DNA of 8,514 bases from Sphingobacterium sp. UBA6711 (GTDB lineage Bacteria; Bacteroidota; Bacteroidia; Sphingobacteriales; Sphingobacteriaceae): assembly GCA_002454415.1 (NCBI GenBank), contig DKIT01000195.1, forward strand, positions 1,765 to 10,278, written 5' to 3'. Shown piece by piece: positions 5,948 to 8,514 of the stretch (positions within the stretch are counted from its first letter, which is position 1; each line of letters opens with the position of its first letter). Position numbers and translations under genes: made by a program. The notes below the pieces were generated by a model. That model searched no databases, was not told the origin of the DNA, and saw only the letters and a list, made by a program, of their open reading frames with translations.

Positions 5948-8272
5948 ATGCTTATGACAAAATTTTTGTTAACAACGTCCCTTATTTTTAACAGTATCTT
6001 GTGTATTGCTCAGAAAAAAGTTCTTTCGGGCACTGTTAGAGACGCAAATACAGGTGAGACATTGATTGGTGCAGTGATTACAGAAGACTTGGCGCAGGTT
6101 TCGACTTCGACAAATAGTTATGGTTTTTATTCGCTACTATTGCCGCAAGGTGATCGAACGGTGTCGGTCAGTTATGTAGGTTATGAGACACAGACAAAAG
6201 TTCTTTCATTAAACGAATCAATTAAATACGATGTAGAGCTCATACCCAATCAGAATAAACTCGAAGAGGTTATTGTCTCTGGAACTCGACGAAGTAAAAA
6301 TGTCAAAAGCCCCCAGATGGGAGCTTTTAAATTTAGTACGGAAGAAATAAAGAATGTTCCCGTATTATTTGGTGAAAAAGACCTGCTCAAAACCATACAG
6401 CTATTGCCCGGGGTGCAGAGCGGTGGAGAGGGAAGTGCAAACTTTTTTGTGCGCGGCGGGGGTGGAGACCAAAACCTGATTTTACTGGATGAGGCCATTG
6501 TCTACAACGCCTCCCATCTTTTAGGTTTTTTTTCGACTTTTAATTCTGATGCAGTGAAGGATGTACAGCTTTACAAAGGAGGAATACCGAGCCAATATGG
6601 GGGGCGCATATCTTCTGTATTGGATATCGCTATGGTAGACGGCAATCAGAAAGAATTTTCTGCTGAAGGTGGAATTGGGCTAATAGCTTCGCGTTTAAAG
6701 GTCTCGGCTCCATTGTCTGACGGACGCGGTTCATTTATGATCAGTGGTCGCCGCACGTATGCAGACCTGTTTCTCAAGCTTTCAAGCGACCAGGATGTCA
6801 AACAAAGTAAGCTCTATTTTTATGATTTAAATGCTAAATTGAATTACAGGATTGACGATCGTAATAAAATTTTCGTTTCAGGGTATTTTGGAAAGGATGA
6901 TTTGGGATTTTCGGATAAATTTGGTTTTAACTGGGGAAATTCCACAGCTACAGTCCGGTGGAATCACATTTTCAATGATCGGCTGTTTGGTAATACTTCA
7001 TTAATCTATAGTGATTTCAATTACAATGTGGGGGTCAATGGCAATAGCGGCGACTTTGACATCGCTTCCAAGATTGGCAATTTTAACTTAAAACAAGATT
7101 TTTCTTTTTATCCATCCAATAGTTCTACGATCCGTTTTGGCGTAAATGCTTTAAATCAAACTATTCGACCAGCCAGTTTGAGCGCTGATGAAGATGCAAA
7201 TGTCAATTCAATCCGTATCGAAAAGCGTAAAGGCTGGGATATTAGTGCTTATTTTTCCCATGAATGGAAAGCGACCGAGCGTCTATCCTTGCTATACGGG
7301 CTGAGATCGTCCGACTTTATGGTAATAGGACCAGGTACTTTTTATAGTTTTGACGGTGAAAGAGATGTCGTTGGCGAGCAGTATTTTGGAAATGGCACTG
7401 TAGCCAAGCATTATATAAATTTGGAACCTAGATTATCTGCAAGTTTGCTTTTAAATTCTCAGAGCAGTATTAAGCTTTCCTATAATCGTATGGTGCAAAA
7501 TCTACATCAATTGACGAATTCAACGTCAGCACTTCCCACTGATCAGTATGTACTGAGTAGCTTAAATATTAAACCTCAGCTGGCCGATCAAGTTGCTTTT
7601 GGGTACTTTCGAAACTTCAGCGAGAATACTTATGAATTTTCAGTAGAATCGTATTACAAGTCTATGGACAACCAAATCGACTTTCGTACTGGTGCAGATC
7701 TGCAGGCCAACAAACTGCTGGAAGGTGAACTTCTTTTTGGTAAAGGCCGTGCATATGGTCTCGAATTTTTATTGCGAAAAAGTAGAGGTAAATTAAGTGG
7801 ATGGATAGGTTATACATTATCTAAAAGTGAACGAAAATTTAATGGAATTAATCAAGGAAACTGGTTTAATGCGCGGCAGGATCGTACCCATGATGTATCG
7901 CTCGTTACGATGTATAAGTTGTCGGATAAATGGTCTTTCGGTGCAAATCTTATTTTTAACAGCGGTAATGCCGTTACTTATCCTGCAGGGAAATATGATC
8001 TAAATAATACGACACTATTTTATTACACGGAACGTAATAGTCATAGGGCACCTAATTATCATCGTTTGGATCTTTCTGCATCCTACGAACCGCAAAAGTC
8101 AAATAAACGCTTTACTTCGAGCTGGACCTTTGGGATCTATAATGCTTACAATCGACGTAATGCTTATATTGTAGATTTTAGGGAAAATGAAAATAATCCT
8201 ACGATAACAGAGGCTTATCAGATCGCATTATTCGGTATTATACCATCAGTAACCTGGAATTTTAAGTTTTAA
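5948..8272 (+). CDS. TonB-dependent outer-membrane receptor with carboxypeptidase-D-like domain
   Basis: 774 residues from ATG 5948; ATG 5954 is an equally plausible start, as both give a signal peptide ending near residue 21 (SILCIAQKK). Residues about 25-100 are the carboxypeptidase-D-regulatory-like domain common in Bacteroidota receptors (LSGTVRDANTGETLIGAV, SYGFYSLLLPQG, VGYET). LEEVIVSGTR at about 105-114 is a probable TonB-box region. The plug spans about 120-230, with LLPGVQSGGEGSANFFVRGG, LILLDEAIVYN and YKGGIPSQYGGRISSVLDI. The remainder is a 22-stranded-type barrel rich in alternating aromatics, ending in WNFKF with the terminal Phe expected of outer-membrane proteins. At 774 residues it is shorter than the ~1000-residue SusC type. 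No susD gene follows; a DUF4249 lipoprotein begins 4 bases after the stop and is likely co-transcribed. The substrate cannot be read from sequence. Confidence 0.93.
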   Translation: MLMTKFLLTTSLIFNSILCIAQKKVLSGTVRDANTGETLIGAVITEDLAQVSTSTNSYGFYSLLLPQGDRTVSVSYVGYETQTKVLSLNESIKYDVELIPNQNKLEEVIVSGTRRSKNVKSPQMGAFKFSTEEIKNVPVLFGEKDLLKTIQLLPGVQSGGEGSANFFVRGGGGDQNLILLDEAIVYNASHLLGFFSTFNSDAVKDVQLYKGGIPSQYGGRISSVLDIAMVDGNQKEFSAEGGIGLIASRLKVSAPLSDGRGSFMISGRRTYADLFLKLSSDQDVKQSKLYFYDLNAKLNYRIDDRNKIFVSGYFGKDDLGFSDKFGFNWGNSTATVRWNHIFNDRLFGNTSLIYSDFNYNVGVNGNSGDFDIASKIGNFNLKQDFSFYPSNSSTIRFGVNALNQTIRPASLSADEDANVNSIRIEKRKGWDISAYFSHEWKATERLSLLYGLRSSDFMVIGPGTFYSFDGERDVVGEQYFGNGTVAKHYINLEPRLSASLLLNSQSSIKLSYNRMVQNLHQLTNSTSALPTDQYVLSSLNIKPQLADQVAFGYFRNFSENTYEFSVESYYKSMDNQIDFRTGADLQANKLLEGELLFGKGRAYGLEFLLRKSRGKLSGWIGYTLSKSERKFNGINQGNWFNARQDRTHDVSLVTMYKLSDKWSFGANLIFNSGNAVTYPAGKYDLNNTTLFYYTERNSHRAPNYHRLDLSASYEPQKSNKRFTSSWTFGIYNAYNRRNAYIVDFRENENNPTITEAYQIALFGIIPSVTWNFKF

Positions 8273-8276
8273 TGAT

Positions 8277-8514
8277 ATGAAAAGAATCCTAGTAATAGTA
8301 TTAGCACTGCTAACAGTATCGTTTGCTGCATGCGAAAAGGTAATTGATCTTGAATTGGCAAATAGCGATGCTCGCATTGTGATCGAAGCTAATTTGAATG
8401 ATCTAAGTGAAAATCAGGTTATTCGGGTTACCAAAACCGTGTCTTTCGGTGCCGATAAAAAAAGTGGGCCAGTACCTTACGCATCTACCATTTTAAAATC
8501 TTCTGTCAATGATA
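8277..8514 (+). CDS. DUF4249 family lipoprotein, 3'-truncated by the window
   Basis: 79 codons are visible before the window ends. The start ATG at 8277 gives MKRILVIVLALLTVSFAAC, a lipoprotein signal peptide with Cys19 as the lipidation site. The mature part begins EKVIDLELANSDARIVIEAN and continues with 'NQVIRVTKTVSFGADKKSGPVPYAS', which fits the N-terminus of DUF4249 proteins: a Cys-E-K-x-I-D-L opening, then a strand 'IVIEA', then a 'VPYA'-type segment. DUF4249 lipoproteins usually lie directly after a TonB-dependent receptor gene, as here, and probably sit at the outer membrane as its partner, analogous in position to SusD. Their molecular function is not established. Length and C-terminus are not visible. 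Confidence 0.8.
   Translation, partial: MKRILVIVLALLTVSFAACEKVIDLELANSDARIVIEANLNDLSENQVIRVTKTVSFGADKKSGPVPYASTILKSSVND

Overview
The window looks like a piece of a Bacteroidota chromosome, most likely Sphingobacteriaceae (Sphingobacterium or a close relative). The grounds are the AT-rich DNA, the families present (DUF4983 phosphodiesterase-like protein, NHL-propeller lipoprotein, TonB-dependent receptor with a carboxypeptidase-D-like N-terminal domain, DUF4249 lipoprotein), starts without convincing Shine-Dalgarno sequences, and a TAnnTTTG-type -7 promoter element before the receptor gene. The genus is an inference from family content.

Left part (1-3205, + strand): the 3' end of an operon that probably begins outside the window, perhaps with a SusC/SusD pair. 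It holds the C-terminal part of an alkaline-phosphatase-superfamily/DUF4983 protein with a LamG-like domain inserted in it. This is followed 17 bases later by a surface-type lipoprotein with two beta-sandwich modules and an NHL beta-propeller. The lipoprotein gene appears to carry a one-base frameshift near its 3' end, and its natural last ~50 codons run on in another frame to 3205. A strong hairpin at 3253-3285 closes the unit. The phosphodiesterase-like domain has lost three of its expected metal ligands and may be a pseudoenzyme.

Middle (3309-5111): a 70-residue two-helix membrane protein (PLDc_N type) faces a LacI-family repressor on the minus strand, their ends 25 bases apart. Upstream of the repressor is a 533-base stretch without a gene. 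It contains two LacI-type operator-like sites whose centres lie 21 bp (two helical turns) apart.

Right part (5112-8514, + strand): a MarR-type winged-helix regulator, a 182-base gap with an AT-rich perfect inverted repeat beside a candidate promoter, then a TonB-dependent receptor and, 4 bases later, the start of a DUF4249 lipoprotein that runs off the window. Receptor plus DUF4249 lipoprotein is a recurrent Bacteroidota pair for outer-membrane uptake of an unknown ligand. The MarR gene is placed so that it could control it, but this is only inferred from position.

I found no RNA gene, CRISPR array, insertion sequence or integrase. The most interesting points are the degenerate active site, the frameshifted lipoprotein end, the paired operators and the inverted repeat before the receptor gene.
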